Source: JAJNBA01 sp035696925 (GTDB taxonomy: Bacteria > Actinomycetota > UBA4738 > HRBIN12). Taken from it: 24,121 nt of DNA. The translations under genes were made by a program, and so were the position numbers. The stretch covers positions 1-24,121 of the forward strand of contig DASSDW010000198.1 of assembly GCA_035696925.1 (NCBI GenBank). Reading direction: 5' to 3'. Of the stretch, positions 1 through 7,832 are shown piece after piece; position 1 is the stretch's first letter, and every line of letters starts with the position of its first letter. The notes under the pieces were generated by a model, which made no database searches, was not told the DNA's origin, and worked only from the letters and a program-made list of their open reading frames with translations.

Positions 1-242
1 CGCGCACACCCGCGCTCATCATCTCGCCGTGGACCAAGGCGGGCGACAATCGCGACGGTGGTTCGATCGACTCCACCGTGTACGAGTTCTCCTCCGTCCT
101 CAGGTTCATCGAGAACCTGCACGGCCTGAAGCCGATGACCGACAGGGATCGACAGGCGGACCCGCTTTCCGGCGCGTTCGACTTCGAGCAGGAACCCCGG
201 CTCGACCCGCTGATCATCGAACCGCGGGACTGCCCGTCCTGA
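1..242 (+). CDS. Phosphoesterase / phospholipase C family protein, C-terminal fragment
   Basis: The reading frame is open from the window edge (first complete codon at base 3) and ends at TGA 240-242, giving about 79 residues. The segment starting RTPALIISPWTKAG, then STVYEFSSVLRFIE, then LDPLIIEPRDCPS resembles the C-terminal end of the phosphoesterase family (PF04185), which includes bacterial phospholipases C and acid phosphatases that hydrolyse phosphate esters outside the cytoplasm. The VYEFSSVLRFIE stretch is the most diagnostic part. The catalytic core and any signal peptide lie outside the window, so the substrate cannot be judged. The stop overlaps the next start (TGATG), so the two genes are probably translationally coupled. 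Confidence 0.75.
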   Translation, partial: RTPALIISPWTKAGDNRDGGSIDSTVYEFSSVLRFIENLHGLKPMTDRDRQADPLSGAFDFEQEPRLDPLIIEPRDCPS

Positions 243-937
243 TGTCGCGCGCCGGGCCGGCGCGCCGCGCGGCCCTGATCGCGATCGTCCCGCTCCTCGT
301 GACCGCATCCGATCCCACCGGCGACGTGGCCGGGTGCGGTGACGCGCCCAGCGCCGGGACGGCGCCCGACCTCGTGGACGCGCGCGGGGAGATCGTCGAG
401 CTCGGCACCTCCGCTCGCTGGACGCTCACGTTCGCGGAGCCGCTGACGGTGCCGGATGCGGTCGGGCGGCCGTTCCGGGTGGACATCGCCATCCGGGACC
501 CGGACGTTCCCCCGCTCTCCTTCGCGTACTACACGGACGTGAACCGGTTGGTGCGCGTCGACGCGACGGTGGTCCACGAGACCGAGATCTATCTCCTCCC
601 GGAGCGCGGCGCGAGCGTGTTCAATCCACCGATCATCGAGGGCGCCACGATGACGATCCAGATCCCGGGTCGGACGTTGAGCGCCGACGAGGATCTCACG
701 GGTACCTCGCCCGGGCTCGAGGCCCTCCGGTGGACCGTGATCGTGCGCGACGGCCGCGCCTGCGATGTCCTCGGGGACGGGAGGACGACGCAGCGGTTCG
801 GCGTCGGGATCGACTCTGTGGGCGAGGACGAACCGGCGGCGGATGCGCGATCCGGTCTCTCGATGTGGTGGCTCGTCGCCGGTGCGGCCGTCGCGACCCT
901 GGGGCTCGGCGGCTACGTGGTGCGTCGCGCCCGGTAG
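242..937 (+). CDS. Exported, C-terminally membrane-anchored protein of unknown function
   Basis: A 231-residue protein. The ATG at 242 overlaps the upstream phosphoesterase stop by one base; the frame is open further upstream, but the longer versions would run antisense-like through the phosphoesterase frame. Residues 1-22 look like a signal peptide: an arginine-rich start, then a hydrophobic run AALIAIVPLLVTA. Residues about 40-190 are a polar, beta-rich ectodomain containing two cysteines (C32 and C174) that could form a disulfide. A spacer rich in Asp, Glu and Ala follows, then one hydrophobic helix (about 208-226) and a short RRAR tail, which fits an extracytoplasmic domain held by a C-terminal anchor. 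I recognise no family. The coupling suggests it works with the neighbouring secreted phosphoesterase, perhaps as a surface anchor or partner; that is inference. Its last 25 bases overlap the 3' end of the opposite-strand nitrilase gene. Confidence 0.7.
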   Translation: MSRAGPARRAALIAIVPLLVTASDPTGDVAGCGDAPSAGTAPDLVDARGEIVELGTSARWTLTFAEPLTVPDAVGRPFRVDIAIRDPDVPPLSFAYYTDVNRLVRVDATVVHETEIYLLPERGASVFNPPIIEGATMTIQIPGRTLSADEDLTGTSPGLEALRWTVIVRDGRACDVLGDGRTTQRFGVGIDSVGEDEPAADARSGLSMWWLVAGAAVATLGLGGYVVRRAR

Positions 938-1767
938 GGGCGGAGCACCACGTCCCGGGGCCCGTCGAGGAAATGCTGCCACGGTCGTGTCACGCCGCGG
1001 GTACCGCGACGGCGGATCTCGGCCACGCGCTCCATGTCCACGACCTCCACCAGCAGCTCCTCGCCCGCACCCGCCTCGAACAGGACTCTGCCCTCGGGGT
1101 CGACGCCGACGCTCCGCCCCGGCCCGAACGTCGAGACCATGTTGGGGTTGAACACGAAGACCTGGTTCACGATCGCGTTCGCTCGCGCGAGGACCACTTC
1201 TTCCTCGCGATCGGGCGTCGTCGTCGCGCTCGGCTGCGCGATCAACTCCGCGCCCTGGAGGGCGAGGCCCCGCGCCACCTCCGGGAACCAGCCGTCGTAG
1301 CAGATCATCATGCCGACGACGCCCTTCCCGGGGATCGCGAACGTCGCCGCCGGCTCGGCGCCGGGGTCGGCGTCCTCGAACGGCCGCCACGGGAAGAGCT
1401 TGCGGTGGACCGCAGCGATCTCCCCGTCGGGCGAGAAGGCGATCGCGGTGTTGTGGATCTTCTTCCCCCGCCGCTCGTTGATCGACCCGGCCACGATCCA
1501 CCGCTTCGCCCGAGCGGCGATCTTCGCCACGCGGTCGGTCAAGGGGCCGGGGATCTCCTCGGCGACACGGCGCTCCCAATCGGCGGATCCTCCGGAGGTG
1601 AACCCGTCGATCGCGGTCAGGTAGAGCTCCGGAAAGATCATCAGGTCGACGTCCGGGAACGCACGGCGGGCCACGCGGACGTGATCCTCGAACTTGTCCA
1701 GCGTTGCCGCGGGGTCCCAGGCGACGGGTGCGACCTGGGCCGACAGCACGGTGAGGACGCGGCTCAC
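913..1767 (-). CDS. Carbon-nitrogen hydrolase (nitrilase superfamily amidase)
   Basis: A 284-residue cytoplasmic hydrolase. The Glu-Lys-Cys catalytic triad of the nitrilase superfamily is visible as E47 (in IFPELYLT), K123 (in HRKLFPW) and C156 (in MMICYDGWFPEVAR). Such enzymes hydrolyse amides, N-carbamoyl amines or nitriles through a cysteine thioester. The length is typical. I chose GTG at 1767, giving MSRVLTVLSAQVAP, because the family begins with this first beta strand; upstream codons give low-complexity arginine-rich sequence. TAGGGT lies 7 nt before the GTG and there is only a weak Shine-Dalgarno. The gene starts 28 nt after the KamA-like aminomutase stop on the same strand, so they may share a transcript and a pathway, for example amide or carbamoyl chemistry on a lysine-derived compound. 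The exact substrate cannot be read from the sequence. Confidence 0.88.
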   Translation of the reverse strand: MSRVLTVLSAQVAPVAWDPAATLDKFEDHVRVARRAFPDVDLMIFPELYLTAIDGFTSGGSADWERRVAEEIPGPLTDRVAKIAARAKRWIVAGSINERRGKKIHNTAIAFSPDGEIAAVHRKLFPWRPFEDADPGAEPAATFAIPGKGVVGMMICYDGWFPEVARGLALQGAELIAQPSATTTPDREEEVVLARANAIVNQVFVFNPNMVSTFGPGRSVGVDPEGRVLFEAGAGEELLVEVVDMERVAEIRRRGTRGVTRPWQHFLDGPRDVVLRPYRARRTT

Positions 1768-1795
1768 GCCTCGGACCCTAGCAGCGCGGTTCGGG

Positions 1796-3229
1796 CTATG
1801 TGTGCTGGGGCTGGAGCTCCGCGATGAGCTCGTCCACGCCTCGCGCGAGCTGTTCCCGCCACCACGCCTTGCCCTCCTCGGGCAGGGTCGAGATCGGGTC
1901 GTAGTAGTGGTACCGGCGGGTGAACGCCTCGGGGTCGTCGCTCTCGATCCCGGTCCGGTAGTTCTTCGTCCATCCGGAGATCCCGCGGACACGGTCGTAC
2001 TCGGCGACCTGATGCGCCCAGCGCTTGCCGACGAACGGCACGTCCACGACCATCCGGGGTGTCGCGAAGCCGGGCAGGTAGCCCATGATCGCGTGCTGGA
2101 GATCCTGGACCTCCCACACCGCCGTCCGCCAGTGCTCGGCGTTCGGGATCATGTCGCAGATGTAGAAGTAGTAGGGGAGGATCTTCGCGTGGTCCAGGAG
2201 CATGAAACAGAGCTCGAGGAGCTGCTGCGGGGCGGTGTTGACGCCGCGGAGCAGCACACCCTGGTTCCGCACGTCGCGGAACCCCGCGTCGAGGAACACC
2301 TTGGTCGCGCGGCCCACCAGCGGCGTGACCTGCTGCGCCGCGTTCACGTGCGTGTGCACGGCGATGTCCACGCCGCGTTCGTTCGCCCGTGAGGCCATCC
2401 GCTCCGCCGCCGCCTTGACCTCGTCCTGCAGGAAGTGCTGTGGGATCCCCATCAGTCCCTTCGTCGCGAGCCTGATGTCGCGGAGGTTCTCGATGTCGAG
2501 GAGACCCATCACGAACGTCTCCAATCGCTTGATCGGGACGTTGGCCATGTCCCCGCCGGACACGACGACGTCGCGGACGCTCGGCGTGCGCCGGAGGTAG
2601 TCGAGCATCGCGTCCCAGCGCTCGTTCTGCTTCGCCTCGAACTTGTACTTGAGGACCTGCACGGTGTCGTTGCCCACCAGGTCCATCCGCGTGCAGTGGC
2701 CACAGTACTGCGGACAGGTCGGGATCAACTCGGCGAGGACCTTGGTCGGATAGCGATGGGTCAGGCCCTCGACGGCCCACATGTCGGCCTCGTGGAGCGA
2801 ATCACGCGAGGCGAAGGGGTGCGACGCGAACTCCCGATCCCGGTCGCTGAACGCTGGCGCCATGTACAGGCGGACGGGGTCCGCCCGGAGGTCGGTCTCG
2901 TCCATCGTGTTGATCATCTGGGGCGGGAGGAGCATGGACATCGTCGCCCGCTCCTGCTGGTCGCGTTCGATGTCCGCGAGCAGTTCGTCGTCGAGGTGCT
3001 CGCCGAGAGCCGCCTTGAACTCCTTGAGGTTCTTGACGGTGTGTGCCCGCTGCCACTGGGCCGACTCCCACTGCTCCGTGGTGACGTCCCGGTACGCGGC
3101 GAGGCGCGTCCAGTCCGGTTCCGCGTACGGACGTTGCAGGGGATAGGTGAACGGCTGGGCGGCCGCGTGGGCATGCGGATCGCGGTGCCCGGGCCGGCCC
3201 GAAGGGGGGCTGAGGAACTCCACGCTCAT
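1796..3229 (-). CDS. KamA-family radical SAM aminomutase (lysine 2,3-aminomutase-like)
   Basis: A 477-residue protein. The radical SAM cluster motif CPQYCGHC is at C172, C176 and C179, followed by T180-R181, the position of the carboxylate-binding Arg in lysine 2,3-aminomutase. SGGD is at 224-227. Acidic residues expected to hold the side-chain amine of lysine are present as D359 (in YYFYICDM) and D396 (in VVDVPFVGK), and K402 is the likely PLP lysine. The family moves the alpha-amino group of lysine to the beta carbon using SAM, a 4Fe-4S cluster and PLP. Departures from classical KamA are HTHVNAAQQVT where HFNHP-type sequence is usual, and a PLP loop that is not glycine-rich and is one residue shorter. 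About 160 residues precede the core. GAGGA sits just before the ATG. Lysine is the most likely substrate, but another diamino acid is possible. Confidence 0.87.
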   Translation of the reverse strand: MSVEFLSPPSGRPGHRDPHAHAAAQPFTYPLQRPYAEPDWTRLAAYRDVTTEQWESAQWQRAHTVKNLKEFKAALGEHLDDELLADIERDQQERATMSMLLPPQMINTMDETDLRADPVRLYMAPAFSDRDREFASHPFASRDSLHEADMWAVEGLTHRYPTKVLAELIPTCPQYCGHCTRMDLVGNDTVQVLKYKFEAKQNERWDAMLDYLRRTPSVRDVVVSGGDMANVPIKRLETFVMGLLDIENLRDIRLATKGLMGIPQHFLQDEVKAAAERMASRANERGVDIAVHTHVNAAQQVTPLVGRATKVFLDAGFRDVRNQGVLLRGVNTAPQQLLELCFMLLDHAKILPYYFYICDMIPNAEHWRTAVWEVQDLQHAIMGYLPGFATPRMVVDVPFVGKRWAHQVAEYDRVRGISGWTKNYRTGIESDDPEAFTRRYHYYDPISTLPEEGKAWWREQLARGVDELIAELQPQHT

Positions 3230-3354
3230 CAGGTCCTCGCAGGATCGTCGATCGGTCGAGGGACCGCACAGGATGTGCGGACCAGCGCATCTTACCCGAA
3301 GGAAGTCCGGTCAAAGAGTCTATTCACCGGAAGATATCCGGTGGGGCCTATCGG
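3230..3354 (-). promoter_or_regulatory. Leader and possible promoter region of the kamA-like gene
   Basis: This space between the RG-tail gene and kamA holds two inverted repeats. The first has arms CACCGGA (3325-3331) and TCCGGTG (3337-3343) around a 5-nt loop, just beyond the RG-tail gene stop. It could be a weak terminator, but no T-run follows. The second has arms CCGCACA (3264-3270) and TGTGCGG (3274-3280) with a 3-nt loop, about 35 nt before the kamA ATG. Reading towards kamA, TTGACC (3314-3309) and TAAGAT (3294-3289) resemble -35 and -10 boxes, but their 14-nt spacing is short. If that promoter is real, the second repeat lies in the mRNA leader or is an operator. Confidence 0.35.
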
Positions 3355-3636
3355 CTAGCGCCGGCCGCCTCTGAAGCCGCCGCCACGATTGTCGCGACGA
3401 GGTCGGCGTTCGATCTGGATCTCGGGCGCCTTCTTGGGGAGCCGAGCCCGCATCGGGGCGTGGCCCGTGCGCTCGAACCGGACCCAGATGTGATCGGGCT
3501 TGCGATCGCGCTCGGTCTCGCGCCATCCCGTGGCGACGAGGTGCTTCAGGCGGGCCGCAGCCGTCTTCCGGAGCTTGTCCGTGCCCGGAACGCGCACATA
3601 GAGGCGCTCGTGGAGAACCTGCTTGTAGTCGGCCAT
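3355..3636 (-). CDS. Small basic protein with RG-rich tail, function unknown
   Basis: A 93-residue, strongly basic protein. Residues 1-70 look like a compact alpha/beta domain starting MADYKQVLHERLYVRVPGTDKL, with conserved-looking aromatic and charged positions. The last about 20 residues are Arg/Gly-rich and end GGGFRGGRR, a composition usual in nucleic-acid-binding tails. I recognise no family. The start is chosen at 3636: no Shine-Dalgarno precedes it, but TACCCT on the same strand (3651-3646) lies exactly 9 nt before the ATG, which fits a leaderless mRNA. It is the first of three co-directional genes, 125 nt before the kamA-like gene. A nucleic-acid-binding or accessory role is inference from composition only. 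Confidence 0.6.
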   Translation of the reverse strand: MADYKQVLHERLYVRVPGTDKLRKTAAARLKHLVATGWRETERDRKPDHIWVRFERTGHAPMRARLPKKAPEIQIERRPRRDNRGGGFRGGRR

Positions 3637-3713
3637 CGGCCCGGAAGGGTAGCAGGCACGCGTACCCGGGCGGCTCCTTCAGCGGCCCTCGGGGGCCGCC
3701 GATAGCAGGGAGG
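3637..3713 (+). promoter_or_regulatory. Divergent intergenic region with a GC hairpin before the first c-di-GMP gene
   Basis: This 77-bp space serves both the RG-tail gene (minus) and the GAF-PAS-GGDEF-EAL gene (plus). A perfect 7-bp repeat, GCGGCCC (3682-3688) and GGGCCGC (3693-3699), with loop TCGG would fold in the plus-strand leader. It lies directly before the purine run AGGGAGG (3707-3713), which abuts the ATG with no spacer, an unusually close Shine-Dalgarno. TACCCT for the minus-strand gene is at 3651-3646. Hairpin folding next to the ribosome site could affect translation; this is inference. Confidence 0.4.
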
Positions 3714-5969
3714 ATGGACGTCTCGCAGGGCTCGTCCTCGCCCGCCGTGCCGGCGGTCGATCCCGGCGTGTCGAGCGCCGTGCCCCCGCTTGCCCAGGTG
3801 TCGGATGCGCTCGCGAACGTGGGGCGGGAGCTCGGCGCCGATCGGGTCGCCCTGTTCGAGAACATCCGCGACCCCGGCGGCCGCCTCTGGATGAGCCTCA
3901 CCTCGGAATGGACGCGGAACGGTGTCCGGGGGGTCTTCGACGACCCGAGCACGACGCTGCACCCGTACTCCCCCGACTTCATCCGGTGGATCGAGGTCCT
4001 GGGGGATCATCGGGTGCTGAGCGCGTCCGTGACCGACCTCCCCGAGTCGGAGCGGCGGATCCTCGCGGCGGAGGGAACGGTGTCGTTCGTCGCGGTTCCC
4101 ATCGCCGTCGACGAAGGCTGGTGGGGGTTCCTCAGCGTGGACGACTGCAGCGGCGGGCGTTCGTGGGGGACCGGCGAGATCGAGCTCCTGCGGGTGTTGG
4201 CCGGATCGATCGCGGCCGACGTTCATCGGCAGCGCCAGGCGTCCGCGGACGAGATCGTGGGCGACCGGTACCGCTCGATCGTCGAGCACATCCCCGCGGT
4301 CACCTACATCGACGCGCTCGACGACGCGGCGTCGACCATCTACATGAGCCCACAGGTGGAGCAGCTGCTGGGCTACGCGCCGGAGGAGTGGATCGGCGAC
4401 CCGGATCTGTGGCTGCGGATCGTCCACCCGGACGATCGCCCGCGCGCGATCGCCGAGAACCAGCGTCACAACGAGACCGGCGAATCGTTCTCGCTCGACT
4501 ACCGCGTCTATCACAAGGACGGGCGGGTCGTCTGGATCCGCGACGAGGCGAGGATCGTCCGGGACGAGCGCGGCATCCCCACGTTCTCGCTCGGGGTGAT
4601 GTTCGACGTCACCGAGATGAAGCGCGGGGACGAGAAGGTCGCGTTCCTCACGTATCACGACGAGCTGACGGGACTCCCGACCCGCGCGATGTTCGAGGAG
4701 CTGCTCGAGCTCTCGATCGCGCGCGCGAAGCACCACGAGGACTCCGTGGCGGTGATCTGCGTGGACATCGACGATTTCCGCCTCGTGAACGACTCCCTCG
4801 GCCGGTTCGCCGGCGACGAGGTCCTGAACGTCGTGGCCGAACGGCTCCGCGAGGCAACCAGGGAGACCGACCTGGTCGCTCGCCGCTCCGGCGACACGTT
4901 CCTGCTCTTGCTCGCCGACCTCGAGCGCGACGGGGACGACGTCGAAGCGGCCGTCGCCCGAGCGGAGTCGGCGGCGCAGCGGATCCTCGATTCCCTCACC
5001 GTGCCCTTCCGCGCGGGTGGCACCGAGCTCTACGTCTCCGCCTCGATCGGGATCAGCCTGTTCCCCCAGGACGGCGACGCGCCGGGAAGCCTCCTCCGGA
5101 ACGCGGACGCGGCGATGCTCGAGTCCAAGAAGGGCGGGCACGCGTACGTCGTGTCCAACCGCGGCGCCCTGGATTCCTCCGCCAAGCTCCGTTTCGTGAC
5201 GAGGCTGCGCAAGGCCGTGGAGAGCCAGCGATGGACGCTCCACTACCAGCCCGTCCTCGACCTCGCGACCGGCCGCATGCGCGGGGTGGAGGCGCTGATC
5301 CGTTGGATCGAGGCCGACGGCACGATGGTGCCGCCGGGCGACTTCATCCCGGTGGCGGAGGAGCTCGGATTGATCGAAGCGATCGGCGATTGGGTCGTGC
5401 GCGAGCTCGTCTATCAGGCGCAGGCCTGGCGCGAGCTGGAGATGGACCTCTCGATCAGCTTCAACCTGTCTCCCCGCCAGTTCTGGCAGCCGGATCTCGC
5501 GAGCGGGATCCTCGATCGGATCCGCGAAGGCGGCATCGATCCCGCGAGGGTCATCGTCGAGATCACGGAGTCCTCGGCGATGACAGATCCGGACCGCGCG
5601 CAGACGATCCTCGAGACGCTGCACGATGGCGGCCTCCGGATCGCGATCGACGATTTCGGGACGGGGTACTCCTCGCTCGCTCGGATCCGAGACATGCCGG
5701 TCGACGTCCTCAAGATCGATCGTTCGTTCGTCAGCGGTGTCGACGTCGATCCGCAGAAACAGAGCATCGTCACCGCCTTCATCGAACTGGCGCGAGGGCT
5801 CGGTGTCACCACGCTGGCCGAGGGGATCGAGACGGAAGGAGAGCTCGCGTTCGTTCGCGAGCGAGGGTGCGTGCTGGGACAGGGCTTCTACTTCTCGAAG
5901 GCCGTGCCGCCGGAGGAGATCATCGCGATGTCCTTCGGCGGTCTCCGCGTGGCGAGCGAAGCCAGCTGA
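3714..5969 (+). CDS. GAF-PAS-GGDEF-EAL protein, probable c-di-GMP phosphodiesterase with degenerate GGDEF
   Basis: A 751-residue soluble signalling protein without visible membrane segments. Order: GAF-like sensor (about 28-172), PAS with PAC (about 185-302), GGDEF domain (about 308-478), EAL domain (about 495-738). The cyclase signature is SGDTF (392-396) rather than GGDEF, and the usual GH of the NDSLGH region is GR, so cyclase activity is doubtful. The inhibitory-site pattern RETD (383-386) remains, five residues before the signature. The EAL domain keeps EALIRW (526-531), NLSPRQ (584-589), EITES, DDFGTGYS (646-653), KIDRSFV (667-673), AEGIETE (702-708) and GQGFYF, so c-di-GMP hydrolysis is expected. 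The GGDEF part may act as a GTP or c-di-GMP sensing module. It is a paralogue of the protein at 9166-11388. It ends 6 nt from the convergent transketolase gene. Confidence 0.92.
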   Translation: MDVSQGSSSPAVPAVDPGVSSAVPPLAQVSDALANVGRELGADRVALFENIRDPGGRLWMSLTSEWTRNGVRGVFDDPSTTLHPYSPDFIRWIEVLGDHRVLSASVTDLPESERRILAAEGTVSFVAVPIAVDEGWWGFLSVDDCSGGRSWGTGEIELLRVLAGSIAADVHRQRQASADEIVGDRYRSIVEHIPAVTYIDALDDAASTIYMSPQVEQLLGYAPEEWIGDPDLWLRIVHPDDRPRAIAENQRHNETGESFSLDYRVYHKDGRVVWIRDEARIVRDERGIPTFSLGVMFDVTEMKRGDEKVAFLTYHDELTGLPTRAMFEELLELSIARAKHHEDSVAVICVDIDDFRLVNDSLGRFAGDEVLNVVAERLREATRETDLVARRSGDTFLLLLADLERDGDDVEAAVARAESAAQRILDSLTVPFRAGGTELYVSASIGISLFPQDGDAPGSLLRNADAAMLESKKGGHAYVVSNRGALDSSAKLRFVTRLRKAVESQRWTLHYQPVLDLATGRMRGVEALIRWIEADGTMVPPGDFIPVAEELGLIEAIGDWVVRELVYQAQAWRELEMDLSISFNLSPRQFWQPDLASGILDRIREGGIDPARVIVEITESSAMTDPDRAQTILETLHDGGLRIAIDDFGTGYSSLARIRDMPVDVLKIDRSFVSGVDVDPQKQSIVTAFIELARGLGVTTLAEGIETEGELAFVRERGCVLGQGFYFSKAVPPEEIIAMSFGGLRVASEAS

Positions 5970-5975
5970 CGAACC

Positions 5976-7832
5976 TCAGTCTCGGCCGAGCGCGCTCCGC
6001 ACCGCCCCCACGATCGCGCCGGCATCGATCCCCGCCCACTCCCGGAGCTCCTCGGGTGCGCCGGACCCGGGCATCTCCGTCACGGCGAGCTTGATCACCC
6101 GCCCGGCGAGCGTCCCTCCCGCGGCCAGCGCGTCGAGCACCGCGTCACCCAGGCCGCCCTCGATCCTATGGTCCTCGACCACGACCAGCAGCCCGGTCGC
6201 GGCCGCGGCGTTCCGGAGCGACTCCGCGTCGATCGGCTTGACGCTGTAGCAATCGAGGACGCGCGCCTCGATCCCGTCGGCCGCGAGTCGGTCGGCGGCC
6301 TCGAGCGACTCGTGCACCGTGATGCCCGCACCGACGAGCGTCACATCGTCGCCCTCGCGGAGGGTCTTCGACCCGCCGATCGGGAAGTCCTCGTCCGGTC
6401 CGTACAGGGCCGGCGTGGCCTCTCGGGTCGTGCGGAGGTAGGAGATGCCGCGGAGGTCGGCCATCGACGTCACGAGCCTCACCGTGGCGTTCCCGTCGGA
6501 GGGGTACAGGACGGTCGTCCCGTGGATCGCACGGAAGGCGGCGAGGTCCTCGAGCGCCATCTGGGAGGGGCCGTCCTCGCCGATCGACACCCCCGCGTGC
6601 GACCCGCACAGGCGGAGATCTGCCCGCCCGATCGCCGCCATCCGGATCTGGTCGTAGGCGCGGGTGAAGAACGCGCCGAACGTCGCGGAGAAGGCGGTGA
6701 CGCCGAGCGCGTGCAGGCCCGTCTGCGTCCCGACCAAGGTCTGCTCGGCGATGTACATCTGGAAGAAGCGATCCGGGGCGACGGCCTCTGCATCCTCCGT
6801 GTAGGTGGAGTTCCCGACCTCGCCGTCCAGGACGACGAGGTCGTCGCGCTCGCCGGCGAGCCACCGCAGGGTCTCTCCGAAGGCCTTGCGGGTGGCGATC
6901 GGCTCCGTGTAGGTGGGTGGGGGCACGCCTGCCGGCGCGACCCGGCCCGCCGGCATCCAGGGTTCGGGCTTCTGCGGCGTGATCGTGAGCGAGCGCACGC
7001 CCCCCAGCTCTTCGATCGCACGAACGGCCAGATCCTCCGGGAAGGCCTTCCCGTGCCAACCATCCTGGTTCGCCACCTCGGAGACGCCGTGCCCCTTCTC
7101 GGTCCGCGCCACGATCATCGTCGGTCGATCGGCCTCGGCGGCGGAACGGTAGGCGGCGTCGATCGCCGTCACGTCGTGTCCGTCGATCGAGAGCGCGTGC
7201 CACCCGTACGCCTGCGCGCGCGCGACGAAGACGTCCGCATCCCAGCCGTGCATCGTCGGGCCGCGCTGGCCGAGCCGGTTCAGGTCGAGGACGCACGCGA
7301 GGTTGGCGACGCGGTGATGCGCCGCCGCCTCCACCGCCTCCCAGATCGATCCCTCGGCTGCCTCGGAGTCCCCGACCAGGACCCAGACGCGCGCGGGGCT
7401 CTCCCACAGACGCATCCCGAGCGCCATCCCCAGCCCGATCGCCGGTCCCTGGCCGAGCGATCCCGTGGCCGCCTCGACCCACGGCAGCTCGGGGGCCGGC
7501 GCAGGGTGCCCCTGGATCGGAGAGCCGAGCCGCCGAAGGGACAGCAGCATCTCGTCGTCGATCGCGCCGATCGCCTTCAGCACGGCGTAGAGCAGCGGCG
7601 AGGCATGGCCTTTCGACAGCACGAAGCGGTCGTTCGCGGCACCGTGCGGGTCGGCGAGGTCGGTGCGCAGGTGATCGGCGAACAGGACCGCGGTCAGATG
7701 CGCCGCGGACATCGACGAGGTGGGGTGACCGGAGCCGGCCGCGGTCGTGGACCGGATGCTGTCGACGGCCAGCTGGGCGGCGAGCTCGGTCCAGAGCTCC
7801 GCGCGATCGTCCGTCCCGGTCCTGTCGCCCAT
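5976..7832 (-). CDS. tkt: Transketolase, single-chain animal-type
   Basis: A 618-residue thiamine-diphosphate enzyme that moves two-carbon ketol units between sugar phosphates in the non-oxidative pentose phosphate pathway. The N-terminal TPP domain has STTAAGSGHPTSS (28-40), DRFVLSKGHASP (68-79) and the metal site D155 with NRLGQ at 185-189; the pyrimidine domain carries the catalytic Glu in YIAEQTLVGT (E363). Length and motifs match the shorter animal-type transketolases rather than the roughly 660-residue E. coli type. The usual GDG is GDS (154-156). The start is ATG 7832: AGGAG lies 9 nt upstream, whereas the in-frame ATG at 7841 directly abuts that same AGGAG. Its neighbours are the convergent c-di-GMP hybrid and the divergent RNA helicase. 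A 1-deoxyxylulose-5-phosphate synthase is unlikely given the AAGSGHPTSS signature. Confidence 0.9.
   Translation of the reverse strand: MGDRTGTDDRAELWTELAAQLAVDSIRSTTAAGSGHPTSSMSAAHLTAVLFADHLRTDLADPHGAANDRFVLSKGHASPLLYAVLKAIGAIDDEMLLSLRRLGSPIQGHPAPAPELPWVEAATGSLGQGPAIGLGMALGMRLWESPARVWVLVGDSEAAEGSIWEAVEAAAHHRVANLACVLDLNRLGQRGPTMHGWDADVFVARAQAYGWHALSIDGHDVTAIDAAYRSAAEADRPTMIVARTEKGHGVSEVANQDGWHGKAFPEDLAVRAIEELGGVRSLTITPQKPEPWMPAGRVAPAGVPPPTYTEPIATRKAFGETLRWLAGERDDLVVLDGEVGNSTYTEDAEAVAPDRFFQMYIAEQTLVGTQTGLHALGVTAFSATFGAFFTRAYDQIRMAAIGRADLRLCGSHAGVSIGEDGPSQMALEDLAAFRAIHGTTVLYPSDGNATVRLVTSMADLRGISYLRTTREATPALYGPDEDFPIGGSKTLREGDDVTLVGAGITVHESLEAADRLAADGIEARVLDCYSVKPIDAESLRNAAAATGLLVVVEDHRIEGGLGDAVLDALAAGGTLAGRVIKLAVTEMPGSGAPEELREWAGIDAGAIVGAVRSALGRD

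Noticed and set aside
3546..5624. A 692-codon open frame antisense to the GAF-PAS-GGDEF-EAL gene, and a 728-codon frame at 3908-6094
   Set aside because: Both are low-complexity shadows of the true gene, rich in Arg, Asp and Gly, without recognisable motifs.
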